In this document: one piece after another, positions 54,057 through 62,273 of the stretch | Layout of the letters: every line of letters starts with the position of its first letter | How positions within the stretch are numbered: the stretch's first letter is position 1 | Assembly (NCBI RefSeq): GCF_025263265.1 | Contig: NZ_CP079869.1 | Coordinates: 4,712,001-4,776,000, forward strand | From: Mycobacterium sp. SMC-4 | GTDB taxonomy: Bacteria; Actinomycetota; Actinomycetes; Mycobacteriales; Mycobacteriaceae | Length of the DNA stretch: 64,000 nucleotides | Direction: 5' to 3' | Notes under the pieces: generated by a model | Told to the model about the DNA's origin: nothing | The model's input: only the letters and a program-made list of their open reading frames with translations | Databases searched by the model: none | Made by a program: the position numbers and the translations under genes

Positions 54057-54120
54057 CAGTGCCCCCGCTTCTTCGCGCAAGCGCTCATCAGTGCCCCCGC
54101 TTCTTCGCGCAAGCGCTCAT
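54057..54120 (-). repeat. 32-bp tandem duplication encoding two 10-residue mini-frames
   Basis: Two identical 32-bp units (54057-54088 and 54089-54120) lie between mce4A and mce4B. Read leftwards each carries ATG, nine further codons (MSACAKKRGH) and TGA, with GGGGG before the next ATG. The chain is mce4A-TGATG-mini-TGATG-mini-TGATG-mce4B, so ribosomes could pass by stop-start coupling at each step. Because 32 is not a multiple of 3, each unit shifts phase, yet the overlaps restore it. The identical units mean a recent duplication. Confidence 0.85.
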
Positions 54121-55322
54121 CAGAAATCGTCCCGTTCCGCGAACGCCCCGTTGAACAGGAACTGCAGCGTCGACGGTGCATCGAACTGCAACTCGGTGTT
54201 GGGCTGGTAAGGGACATAGGCATTGTCGGTCACCAGGAACGGCGCCCGATACCACGAGCCGCCGTATTGTTTGGACGGCATATTCGGCAGCCCCCGGCAG
54301 TTCGGACCACCGGTGGCGTTGACGATCGGCAGGCTCTCCGGATACGTGTAGGCCGGCGAACCGGGTAGGAAGTTCGACGACACGAACAAGCCCGGGCGGG
54401 TGCCGCCGATGATCGGACCGAAGCGGTCGATGGCCAGGTCGATCGCCTGCAGCAGGCATGGATACTGCGGCGAGTAGTCCCCCACCACCTTCAACGGGAC
54501 ACGCAACCGCTGGATGGCCGCGATGTAATCATCGGCGCCCGGCTCCAGGGTGGCGGTACCGTTGTCGGCCAGGCCGGTGGCCGCCAACAGTGTGGTGGTC
54601 AGGTTCTCCTGCTCCTCGACCACCGTCGTGCTGATCGCCGGCGCGTTGTCGAGGATGCGTGCGAGATCGGGACCGGCGTCGCCGTAGATGTTTGCGACGA
54701 CCGCGGTTTGACGGATATCGTCGCGCAACGCCGGCAGCTTCGGATTGAACTGCGCCAGATAGTAGTTCAGGCCCGCGATCAGTTCGCCGAGGTCCTCTCC
54801 GTTGCCGCGCAGGCCCTCTCCGAGCGCCGAGATCGTCGCATTGAGATTGATCGGGTCGATCTTCTCGAGCAGATCGGTCAGGTTCTGGAACAGCGTGTTG
54901 ACTTCGAGTTGCACGTGCCGCGCCGCGATCTCGGCACCGGGCCGCAGAGCGCGGCCGGTGCTTTCCTCCGGCGGCATGAACTCCACCGACTTGGCGCCGA
55001 AGATCGTGGTACCACCGATGCGCACGGGGGCGTTGTCCGGGATGTAGCGCATGTCGGAGCGGTTGATCGCCAGGGTGAGTTTGGCGTCGCGGCCGGCGTA
55101 CTGGATCGATTCGACTTTGCCGACCGGGATACCGCGATACTTGACCTTCGCGTCGCGTTCCATCACCAGACCGGCTCGTGGCGAGAGCACCGTGACCTTG
55201 TCGGTGGGCGTGAACGCCGCGGTGTAGGACAGGTAGGTGAACACGGCCGCGGCGAGCACCACAGCAGCCAGGATCGCCGCAGCGATCCTCACGTGGCTGC
55301 GCTTGGCGTCACCGTCGGACAT
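54120..55322 (-). CDS. mce4A: Mce4A, Mce-family protein
   Basis: This is a 400-residue protein, the length of M. tuberculosis Mce4A. The anchor (AILAAVVLAAAVFTYLSYT) is followed by the MCE domain (KVKYRGIPVGKVESIQYAGR), needle helices (LFQNLTDLLEKIDPINLNAT) and a cholesterol-uptake-type C-terminus (PNMPSKQYGGSWYRAPFLV). It is the first substrate-binding gene of the operon, 22 bp after yrbE4B. Confidence 0.96.
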   Translation of the reverse strand: MSDGDAKRSHVRIAAAILAAVVLAAAVFTYLSYTAAFTPTDKVTVLSPRAGLVMERDAKVKYRGIPVGKVESIQYAGRDAKLTLAINRSDMRYIPDNAPVRIGGTTIFGAKSVEFMPPEESTGRALRPGAEIAARHVQLEVNTLFQNLTDLLEKIDPINLNATISALGEGLRGNGEDLGELIAGLNYYLAQFNPKLPALRDDIRQTAVVANIYGDAGPDLARILDNAPAISTTVVEEQENLTTTLLAATGLADNGTATLEPGADDYIAAIQRLRVPLKVVGDYSPQYPCLLQAIDLAIDRFGPIIGGTRPGLFVSSNFLPGSPAYTYPESLPIVNATGGPNCRGLPNMPSKQYGGSWYRAPFLVTDNAYVPYQPNTELQFDAPSTLQFLFNGAFAERDDF

Positions 55323-55344
55323 GGTCTTTTCCTAGCCTTCTTCC

Positions 55345-56187
55345 TTAGCCGGAGAGGTTGAAGTTTCCTGATGCGCCGTAGACGGCCAGCGAGATGAACA
55401 GCACGATGGTCACGACCACGATCAGCGAGGTGCGCACGGCCTGGCCGACGGCGATGCCCACCCCGACCGGGCCGCCGGAGGCGTTGTAGCCGTAGTAGGT
55501 GTGCACCAGCATCACCGCCACGGCCATCACGATGGCCTGCAGGAACGACCACAACAGGTCACTGGGTATCAGGAAGGTGTTGAAGTAGTGGTCGTACAGC
55601 CCAGCTGACTGGCCGTTGATATAGACGGTGGTGAAACGCGCGGCGAAGAACGCGGCCAACACCGACAGCGCGTACAACGGCACGATCGCGATCAAGCCGG
55701 CCACGATCCGGGTCGACACCAGGTACGACACCGCGTGCACGGCCATCGCTTCCACGGCGTCGATCTCCTCGGCGACCCGCATCGCCCCCAACTGCGCGGT
55801 GGCACCGGCGCCGATGGTCGCCGCCAACGCGATTCCCGCGATCACCGGCGCGACGATGCGCACGTTGAGAAACGCCGAGAGGAAGCCGGTGAGCGCCTCG
55901 ATGCCGATGTTGCCCAGCGATGAGTAGCCCTGCACCGCGATCACGCCGCCGGAAGCCAGGGTCATGAACGCCGCCACCCCGACCGTGCCGCCGATCATGA
56001 TCAGCGCGCCGGTGCCCATCGACATCTCGGCGATCAGCCGGACGGTCTCCTTGCGGTAGCGCGTCGCGGCGTTGGGGATGTAGCGGAAGGTCTGGCCGTA
56101 GAACAGCGCCTGCTCACCGATCGAGTCGACGACGCGGGGCACCCCCCGCAACATCCGGCGAAACCGCAGCGTGGCGTCGTAGCTCAT
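55345..56187 (-). CDS. yrbE4B: YrbE4B, Mce4 permease subunit
   Basis: This 280-residue protein of the MlaE/YrbE permease family has five or so membrane helices and the conserved loop GAMRVAEEIDAVEAMAVHAV (here QLGAMRVAEEIDAVEAM). With YrbE4A it forms the membrane channel driven by the MceG ATPase encoded elsewhere. Start overlaps the yrbE4A stop (ATGA). Confidence 0.95.
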   Translation of the reverse strand: MSYDATLRFRRMLRGVPRVVDSIGEQALFYGQTFRYIPNAATRYRKETVRLIAEMSMGTGALIMIGGTVGVAAFMTLASGGVIAVQGYSSLGNIGIEALTGFLSAFLNVRIVAPVIAGIALAATIGAGATAQLGAMRVAEEIDAVEAMAVHAVSYLVSTRIVAGLIAIVPLYALSVLAAFFAARFTTVYINGQSAGLYDHYFNTFLIPSDLLWSFLQAIVMAVAVMLVHTYYGYNASGGPVGVGIAVGQAVRTSLIVVVTIVLFISLAVYGASGNFNLSG

Positions 56188-56947
56188 GAGTCGAGCACCC
56201 GCACACCCACCGCGGTCATCAACACGTTGATGACGAACAGACAGATGAACGCATAGACCACGGTCTCGTTGACCGCGTTGCCCACCCCTTTCGGACCGCC
56301 CTTGACCGTCAGGCCGCGGTAGCAGCCCACCAGACCGGCCACCACCCCGAACAGCAGCGCCTTGATCTCGGCCAGAATCAGCTCCGGCAGCCCGGTCAGC
56401 ACCGTCAACCCGTTGATGAACGCTCCCGGGTTGACCCCTTGCAGGAACACCGAGAACACGTAGCCGCCCGCAGACCGATCAGACACACCAAGCCGTTGAG
56501 CAGCAACGCCACAAACGTCGAGGCCAACACCCGCGGCACCACCAGACGCTGGATCGGATCGATACCCAGCACCCGCATCGCGTCGATCTCCTCGCGGATG
56601 GTGCGGGCGCCCAGGTCCGCGCAGATCGCGGTCGCTCCGGCACCGGCGACGACCAACACCGTCACCACCGGCCCCAACTGGGTGATCGTGCCGAAAGCCG
56701 TACCGGCCCCGGACAAGTCCGCCGCACCGATTTCGCGCAACAGGATGTTGAGCGTGAATGCGACCAGCACCGTGAACGGGATCGCCACCAACAGCGTCGG
56801 GACCAGGGAGACACGCGCGATCATCCAGGTCTGGTCCAGAAATTCCCGGAACTGGAACGGACGACGGAACATCTTGACGAAAGTGTCCAGCGACATTTCG
56901 ACGAACCCGCCCACGGCCCGCGCCGGCGCCGCAAGCTGATCGATCAA
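56184..56947 (-). CDS. yrbE4A: YrbE4A, Mce4 permease subunit, frameshifted by one base
   Basis: Reading leftwards from the TTG at 56947 (GGAG 5 bp upstream) gives the YrbE4A N-terminus and the loop GARTIREEIDAMRVLGIDPI, up to FVALLLNGLVCLIGL. The expected continuation GGYVFSVFLQGVNPGAFINGL lies in another phase. Restoring one base near 56465-56472 (CTG-CG-GGC reads as if a base were lost before CG) gives a 254-residue protein, the normal length. As written, translation leaves the frame near residue 160 and stops at 56405. It is either a sequence error or a true lesion that would disable Mce4 sterol import. Confidence 0.9.
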
Positions 56948-57074
56948 GTCGACTCCGTTCCTGGGGACGGGGCATCGGGGGCCACGCTGTGGCGAACAAC
57001 TTCACATTGCTCGCCGGTAGCGCCTCCGTACCCTGGTCACATGCGCTGCTCTTCGTGAGCCGGATCATACTAAC

Positions 57075-57088
57075 TAGAACGTGTTCGC
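57075..57088. promoter_or_regulatory. Imperfect KstR-type half-palindrome upstream of mce4
   Basis: TAGAACGTGTTCGC matches the KstR core TnnAACnnGTTnnA except for the last base (C for A). It lies 128 bp upstream of the yrbE4A start and 75 bp from a perfect site at 57163. It could be a second, weaker KstR contact. Confidence 0.4.
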
Positions 57089-57162
57089 GGTGTCAAAGCT
57101 AACTAATGTGACAGTCTTGAATGTATTTACGCACGTCAAAGTCATTGTGACACAGGTCATTC

Positions 57163-57176
57163 TAGAACGTGTTCTA
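57163..57176. promoter_or_regulatory. KstR-type operator upstream of yrbE4A/mce4
   Basis: TAGAACGTGTTCTA is a perfect match to TnnAACnnGTTnnA, within CTAGAACGTGTTCTAG. It lies between hsd4A (stop 57207) and yrbE4A (start 56947) and is placed to control the mce4 operon, as known in M. tuberculosis. A weak Crp-like TGTGA-N6-TCATT at 57146-57161 abuts it. Confidence 0.75.
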
Positions 57177-57206
57177 GCGAGTGTCGGCAGCCCCGCCCCG
57201 TGGTAG

Positions 57207-58115
57207 TCAGTCTGGGTCGCCCAGTCCCATAGCCGCGGAGAAAGTCTGTTCCGGGTCTCGGTCAGCAAAGTACTTTGCCAACGTGTCCGACAGCGCCGCC
57301 GGCTCCCAGATGTCGTCGCCGGCGCTGAATTGGCGCTCAGCAGTCGGCGCCGCCAACAGGGTCACCGTCGGACCGTAGACGATGAACAGCTGTCCGTTGA
57401 CCGCTTCGCTGGCCGGCGCGGCCAGGAATCGGACCAGATTGACGACATGCTCGGGCGAGAGCGGGTCGACAGCGCCCTCGGGCAGGTCGGGCGCGTCGCC
57501 GAAGACGCCGGCGGTCATCGCCGTCCGGGCCCGCGGGGCGATGGCGTTGGCGCGCACCCCGAAACGGTGCAGGGCCCGCGCCGCCGAGAGGGTCAGCGCG
57601 GTGATGCCTGCCTTGGCAGCACCGTAGTTGGGCTGCCCGACCGGGCCGGACAACCCGGCCTCCGAGGAGGTGTTGATGATCCGGCCGTAAACGGTGCCGT
57701 CACCTTGTTTGGCCTGGGTCCGCCAGTAGGTCGCGGCGTTGCGGGTCAACAGGAAGTGGCCGCGCAGGTGCACGTTGATGACGGCGTCCCACTCCTCGTC
57801 GGACATGTTGAACAGGATCCGGTCCCGCGTGATGCCGGCATTGTTGACCACGATGCCCAGGCCACCGAGCCTGTCGGCGGTCTCGACCAACTCATCGGCG
57901 GTGCTGCGCGCACTGATGTCACCGGGGACCGCAACGCCCTTGGCCCCTGCCGCGGCGATCTCGTCGAGGACGTCGGAGGAGTCCAGAGCGGGGGCGATGT
58001 CGTTGACCACCACGGTGGCCCCGGCGCGGGCCAGGCCCACGGCCTCGGCGCGACCCAGACCGGCGGCGGCTCCGGTGACGACCGCGACGCGGCCGGACAG
58101 ATCAAGCTGGCTCAA
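57207..58115 (-). CDS. hsd4A: 17-beta-hydroxysteroid dehydrogenase-type SDR (Hsd4A-like)
   Basis: This 302-residue protein has a TTG start. SDR motifs are GAAAGLGRAEAVGLARAG, NNAGITRDRIL, the Ser of NTSSEAG and YGAAKAG. It lacks the hydratase domain of larger multifunctional enzymes. It is in the Rv3502c position next to mce4 and follows fdxD by 13 bp. Hsd4A proteins act on steroid 17-hydroxyls or beta-hydroxyacyl-CoA side-chain intermediates. Specificity not certain. Confidence 0.9.
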   Translation of the reverse strand: MSQLDLSGRVAVVTGAAAGLGRAEAVGLARAGATVVVNDIAPALDSSDVLDEIAAAGAKGVAVPGDISARSTADELVETADRLGGLGIVVNNAGITRDRILFNMSDEEWDAVINVHLRGHFLLTRNAATYWRTQAKQGDGTVYGRIINTSSEAGLSGPVGQPNYGAAKAGITALTLSAARALHRFGVRANAIAPRARTAMTAGVFGDAPDLPEGAVDPLSPEHVVNLVRFLAAPASEAVNGQLFIVYGPTVTLLAAPTAERQFSAGDDIWEPAALSDTLAKYFADRDPEQTFSAAMGLGDPD

Positions 58116-58128
58116 TTTATGAATACCT

Positions 58129-58320
58129 CTAGTCGTGTCGGATCAGGGCAGCTCGGGGGCACTCGTTGACCGACTGTTCGGCCAGCGCCTCCTGGTCGGC
58201 GGGCACCGGGTCGGCCTTGACGACGGCATAGTCCTCGTCGTCGAGGTCGAACAGGTCGGGGGCGATTCCGACGCATACCGCGTTGCCCTCGCAACGGTCG
58301 CGATCGACTTCCACTCGCAT
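58129..58320 (-). CDS. fdxD: Ferredoxin FdxD
   Basis: This 63-residue acidic ferredoxin starts MRVEVDRDRCEGNAVCVG and has a late ECPRAAL. The cysteine spacing (C-x5-C, with Asn between) indicates a 3Fe-4S-type cluster. The Rv3503c counterpart lies in the KstR regulon and probably supplies electrons to a steroid P450. It shares a promoter region with the divergent fadE26. Confidence 0.93.
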   Translation of the reverse strand: MRVEVDRDRCEGNAVCVGIAPDLFDLDDEDYAVVKADPVPADQEALAEQSVNECPRAALIRHD

Positions 58321-58364
58321 GAGAACCTCCTGTCGGTCCGGGGCACCACCCTGGACCCCAAGAC

Positions 58365-58378
58365 TAGAACGTGTTACA
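58365..58378. promoter_or_regulatory. KstR-type operator between fdxD and fadE26
   Basis: TAGAACGTGTTACA fits TnnAACnnGTTnnA with an imperfect right arm. It sits in the divergent gap and can serve both fdxD-hsd4A and fadE26-fadE27-fadD17, as in M. tuberculosis. Confidence 0.7.
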
Positions 58379-58459
58379 ACCGGGGAACCGATGAGGTACA
58401 CCTTGGCACCTCGGACGGAACCTACGGACCCAGGCTGGCAGACAAGTGAGGACGGCGCG

Positions 58460-59638
58460 ATGCGAATCGGCTACACCCCTGAACAGGAGGAGCTTCGCCG
58501 CGAGCTGCGCGCGTATTTCGCCAAGCTCATGACCGCCGAGCGCGCCGAGGCACTGGCGAGCAACGACGGCGAGGTCGGCCGCGGCAACGTCTACCGCGAG
58601 ACCGTCGCGCAGATGGGCAAGGACGGCTGGCTGACGCTGAGCTGGCCCAAGGAGTTCGGCGGGCAGGCACGCCCGCCGATGGACGGGCTGATCTTCAACG
58701 ACGAGGCTGCGATCGCCAACGTGCCGGTGCCGTTCCTGACGATCAACAGCGTCGCGCCGACGATCATGCACTTCGGCTCCGAGGATCAGAAGAAGTTCTT
58801 CCTGCCCAAGATCGCAGCCGGTGATCTGCACTTCTCGATCGGCTACTCCGAACCGGGTGCGGGCACCGACCTGGCCGCGCTGCGGACCACCGCCGTCCGT
58901 GACGGCGACGAGTACGTCATCAACGGTCAGAAGATGTGGACGAGCCTGATCGCCTACGCCGACTATGTGTGGCTGGCGGTGCGCACCAATCCGGAAGCCA
59001 AGAAGCACCGGGGCATCTCGATGCTGATCGTGCCGACGACGGCCGACGGTTTCTCGTGGACTCCGGTGCACACGATGTCGGGTGTGGACACCAGCGCCAC
59101 CTACTACCAGGACGTCCGGGTACCGGTGTCCAGCTTGGTCGGTGAAGAGAACGCGGGCTGGAAACTGGTGACCAACCAGCTCAACCACGAACGCGTCGCA
59201 CTGGTGTCGGCCCAGCCGATCTTCGTCGCACTCGACGGGGTCCGCGAATGGGCGCAGAACACCAAGGATGCACACGGCAAACGGTTGATCGACTCCCAGT
59301 GGGTTCAGCTGAACCTGGCCCGGGTGCACGCCAAGGCCGAGGTGCTCAAGCTGATCAACTGGGAGCTGGCTTCCACCGAGGCCGCACCCTCACCTGCCGA
59401 CGCCTCGGCGGCCAAGGTGTTCGGCACCGAGTTGGCCACCGAGGCCTACCGGCTGCTGATGGAGGTCCTGGGAACGGCGGCCACGCTGCGCCCCGACTCC
59501 AGGGGCGCGTTGCTGCGCGGCCGGGTCGAGCGGATGCACCGATCGTGCCTGATCCTGACGTTCGGGGGTGGCACCAACGAGATCCAACGCGACATCATCG
59601 GCATGGTCGCCCTCGGCCTACCCCGCGTGAACCGCTGA
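58460..59638 (+). CDS. fadE26: Acyl-CoA dehydrogenase FadE26 (ChsE4-like)
   Basis: This is 392 residues from the ATG at 58460 (GAGGAC upstream). Acyl-CoA dehydrogenase features are present: YSEPGAGTDLAAL FAD-binding region, GQKMWTSLIAYADYVWL, and the C-terminal FGGGTNEIQRDII. With FadE27 it forms an alpha2-beta2 enzyme that dehydrogenates the C26-oxo-acyl-CoA side chain of cholesterol. The two genes are 15 bp apart. Confidence 0.94.
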   Translation: MRIGYTPEQEELRRELRAYFAKLMTAERAEALASNDGEVGRGNVYRETVAQMGKDGWLTLSWPKEFGGQARPPMDGLIFNDEAAIANVPVPFLTINSVAPTIMHFGSEDQKKFFLPKIAAGDLHFSIGYSEPGAGTDLAALRTTAVRDGDEYVINGQKMWTSLIAYADYVWLAVRTNPEAKKHRGISMLIVPTTADGFSWTPVHTMSGVDTSATYYQDVRVPVSSLVGEENAGWKLVTNQLNHERVALVSAQPIFVALDGVREWAQNTKDAHGKRLIDSQWVQLNLARVHAKAEVLKLINWELASTEAAPSPADASAAKVFGTELATEAYRLLMEVLGTAATLRPDSRGALLRGRVERMHRSCLILTFGGGTNEIQRDIIGMVALGLPRVNR

Positions 59639-59653
59639 AAGACGAGGATTTCC

Positions 59654-60754
59654 ATGGATTTCTCCACGACCGAGGCCGCCGACGATCTCGGCGGACTGGT
59701 GCGCACCATCACCGAATCGGTGTGCACACCGCAACATCAGCGTGATCTCGACGGGCTCGATCAACGGGTCGACCACGCGCTGTGGTCGAAGCTGATCGAT
59801 GCCGACATCCTCTCCGCGGCGGCACCCGAGTCGTTGGACGGCGGTGGCTTCGGGCTGCTCGAGCAGGTCGCAGTGCTGGTGGCGCTGGGCCGCCAGATGG
59901 CCGCGGTGCCGTATCTGGAGTCCGCGGTCGTCAGCGCGGGCGCGCTGGCCGAGTTCGGTGCGTCCGGGCCGCCCCGGCAGTGGGCGACGGCGGCGGTCAA
60001 GGGTGAGAAGATCCTCACCGTGGCACTCGACGCCGACATGGGTGACGGTCCGGTCCGCGCCGGCGGCGGACCCGACGGCGCATTCCGGTTGACCGGGACC
60101 CGCACCCAGGTGCCTTATGGCCCGGTGGCCGACGCGTTTCTGGTTCCAGCCGAAACCGATTCCGGTGTACGCGTTTTCGTGGTGGCAGCAGACGACCCCG
60201 GGGTCGGCATGGAAGCTCTCACAGTGACCGGACGCAGCAGCATCGGACATCTGACGCTGTCCGGCGTCGAGGTCGGCGCTGATCGCGTGCTGGCCGACGA
60301 GTCCGCACTGAGCTGGATCCGCGCTCGCCTCTCACTGGGCCGCAGCGCCTTTCAACTCGGAGTGGTGGAACGAGCGCTGGAGCTCACTGCCGAGTACGCG
60401 CGCGAGCGCGAGCAGTTCGATCGGCCGATCGGTAGTTTCCAAGCGGTGTCGTCGCGGTTGGCGGACGGGTACATCGACGTCAAGGCACTGCGGATGACGT
60501 TGACCCAGGCGGCCTGGCGGTTGTCGCAGGGATTGCCCGCCGACATCGACATCGACACCGCGGCGTTCTGGGCCGCCGAAGCCGGTCACCGCGTGGCGCA
60601 CACCGCGGTGCACGTCCACGGTGGTGTCGGTATCGACATCGACCATCCGGTGCACCGGTACTTCCTGGCCGCCAAGCAGACCGAGTTCGCCCTCGGCGGA
60701 GCCACCGGTGCGCTGCTGCGCATCGGCACCGAGCTGGCCGATACACCGGCCTGA
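59654..60754 (+). CDS. fadE27: Acyl-CoA dehydrogenase FadE27 (ChsE5-like)
   Basis: This 366-residue protein is the partner subunit. The acyl-CoA dehydrogenase fold is degenerate at the N-terminus, with the FAD-side loop GTRTQVPYGPVADAFLV and the C-terminal RVAHTAVHVHGGVGIDIDHP recognisable. In the known heteromer each subunit contributes part of a shared active site, so this gene alone should not be active. It is co-transcribed with fadE26 and fadD17. Confidence 0.93.
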   Translation: MDFSTTEAADDLGGLVRTITESVCTPQHQRDLDGLDQRVDHALWSKLIDADILSAAAPESLDGGGFGLLEQVAVLVALGRQMAAVPYLESAVVSAGALAEFGASGPPRQWATAAVKGEKILTVALDADMGDGPVRAGGGPDGAFRLTGTRTQVPYGPVADAFLVPAETDSGVRVFVVAADDPGVGMEALTVTGRSSIGHLTLSGVEVGADRVLADESALSWIRARLSLGRSAFQLGVVERALELTAEYAREREQFDRPIGSFQAVSSRLADGYIDVKALRMTLTQAAWRLSQGLPADIDIDTAAFWAAEAGHRVAHTAVHVHGGVGIDIDHPVHRYFLAAKQTEFALGGATGALLRIGTELADTPA

Positions 60755-60761
60755 CCGGCCA

Positions 60762-62273
60762 GTGCCAGCACCCACGGTCGCTTCGCTACTGGCGCCGCTG
60801 GCCGACGTCGACGACCGCGGCGTGAGCTTCGTCGACGACGACACCCTCACCTGGTCCTGTTGGCGGGAGCACATCGGGGACGGCGCGGCACTTGCGGCGG
60901 TGCTGCGGTCGCGGCTGCGGCCGGATCGACCACCCCACGTCGGTGTGCTGCTCGGAAACACGCCGTTCTTCGGCACGGTGCTGGTCGCTGCGGCGCTGTC
61001 GGGCATCGTGCCGGTCGGTCTGAACCCGACCCGCCGCGGGGATGCGCTGCGACGCGATGTCAGCCATGCCGACTGTCAGCTGGTGCTCGCCGACCGCGCC
61101 GATATCCTGGCCGGTGCCGACGTCATCGACGTCGGCACCAAGGATTTCCGGGCCGAGATCGACGCCGCGCAAGGGGCACCCGTCGAGTTCCGCACCGCCG
61201 ACCCCGACGATCTGTTCATGCTGATCTTCACCTCGGGCACCAGCGGTGACCCGAAAGCGGTGCGCTGCACCCACGAGAAGGTGGCGATTCCAGGGATGAT
61301 GCTCGCCGAGCGGTTCGAGCTCGGGCCGGCCGACACCTGTTATCTGTCGATGCCGCTGTTCCACTCCAACGCGATAATGGCCGGCTGGGCTCCCGCGGTG
61401 GCTGCCGGCGCGTCCATCGCCCTGCGTCGCAAATTCTCGGCGTCGCAATTTTTTCCGGATGTGCGGCATTTCGGCGCGACCTACGCCAACTACGTCGGCA
61501 AGCCCTTGTCGTACATCCTGGCCACCCCGGAGTGCGCCGACGACGCCGACAACCCGCTGCGGGTCGCCTACGGCAACGAGGGAGCGCCACGGGATCTGGC
61601 TCGGTTCGCCCGACGATTCGGCGTTCGGGTTGTCGACGGGTTCGGCTCCAGCGAGGGCGGCGTGTCGATCGCCCGCACCCCCGACACTCCCGAGGGCGCG
61701 CTGGGCCCGCTGAACAACGGGGTCACCATTCTCGACGTCGACACCGGGACCGAGTGTCCGCCCGGGGTGGTCGGTGAACTGGTCAACGTCTCTGGCCCGG
61801 GCCAGTTCCGGGGCTACTACCGTGACCCCGAGGCCGAGGCCGAACGGATGCGCGACGGCATCTACCACAGCGGCGATCTGGCCTACCGAGACGAGGACGG
61901 CTTTGCCTACTTCGCCGGTCGACTCGGTGATTGGATGCGGGTAGACGGTGAGAACCTCGGCACCGCACCGATCGAGCGGATACTGCTGCGCCATCCCGAC
62001 GTCACCGAGGTCGCGGTCTACCCGATTCCCGATCCCGCGGTCGGCGACCAGGTGATGGCAGCGTTGGTGCTGCGCGACGGGGCCGCTTTCGACGCCGTGG
62101 ATTTCACCGAATTCCTTTCTGTACAAGACGATCTCGGCCCCAAACAGTGGCCGTCCTTCGTCCGTGTGGCCGACGCGTTACCGCGCACCGAGACGTTCAA
62201 GGTGATCAAGCGGCAGCTCTCCGCGGAGGCGACGCGATGTAGTGATCCAGTCCACCAGATCCGGCGGCCATGA
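60762..62273 (+). CDS. fadD17: Acyl-CoA synthetase FadD17
   Basis: This is 503 residues from the GTG at 60762, the length of M. tuberculosis FadD17. ANL motifs: P-loop FTSGTSGDPKAVRCTH, the substrate-side GYGSSEGG-type FGSSEGGVSI, YHSGDLAYRDEDGF and the hinge GRLGDWMRVDGENLG. It makes acyl-CoA from a steroid-derived acid. It is coupled to the next ligase gene by an ATGA overlap. Confidence 0.93.
   Translation: MPAPTVASLLAPLADVDDRGVSFVDDDTLTWSCWREHIGDGAALAAVLRSRLRPDRPPHVGVLLGNTPFFGTVLVAAALSGIVPVGLNPTRRGDALRRDVSHADCQLVLADRADILAGADVIDVGTKDFRAEIDAAQGAPVEFRTADPDDLFMLIFTSGTSGDPKAVRCTHEKVAIPGMMLAERFELGPADTCYLSMPLFHSNAIMAGWAPAVAAGASIALRRKFSASQFFPDVRHFGATYANYVGKPLSYILATPECADDADNPLRVAYGNEGAPRDLARFARRFGVRVVDGFGSSEGGVSIARTPDTPEGALGPLNNGVTILDVDTGTECPPGVVGELVNVSGPGQFRGYYRDPEAEAERMRDGIYHSGDLAYRDEDGFAYFAGRLGDWMRVDGENLGTAPIERILLRHPDVTEVAVYPIPDPAVGDQVMAALVLRDGAAFDAVDFTEFLSVQDDLGPKQWPSFVRVADALPRTETFKVIKRQLSAEATRCSDPVHQIRRP

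Noticed and set aside
54057..54120. CRISPR-like repeats between mce4A and mce4B
   Set aside because: Two directly abutting copies with no spacers; simple tandem duplication. No CRISPR array was seen anywhere in the window.
57146..57161. Crp-like site TGTGA-N6-TCATT upstream of mce4
   Set aside because: The right half matches only three of five consensus bases; mentioned with the KstR site but not listed as a feature.
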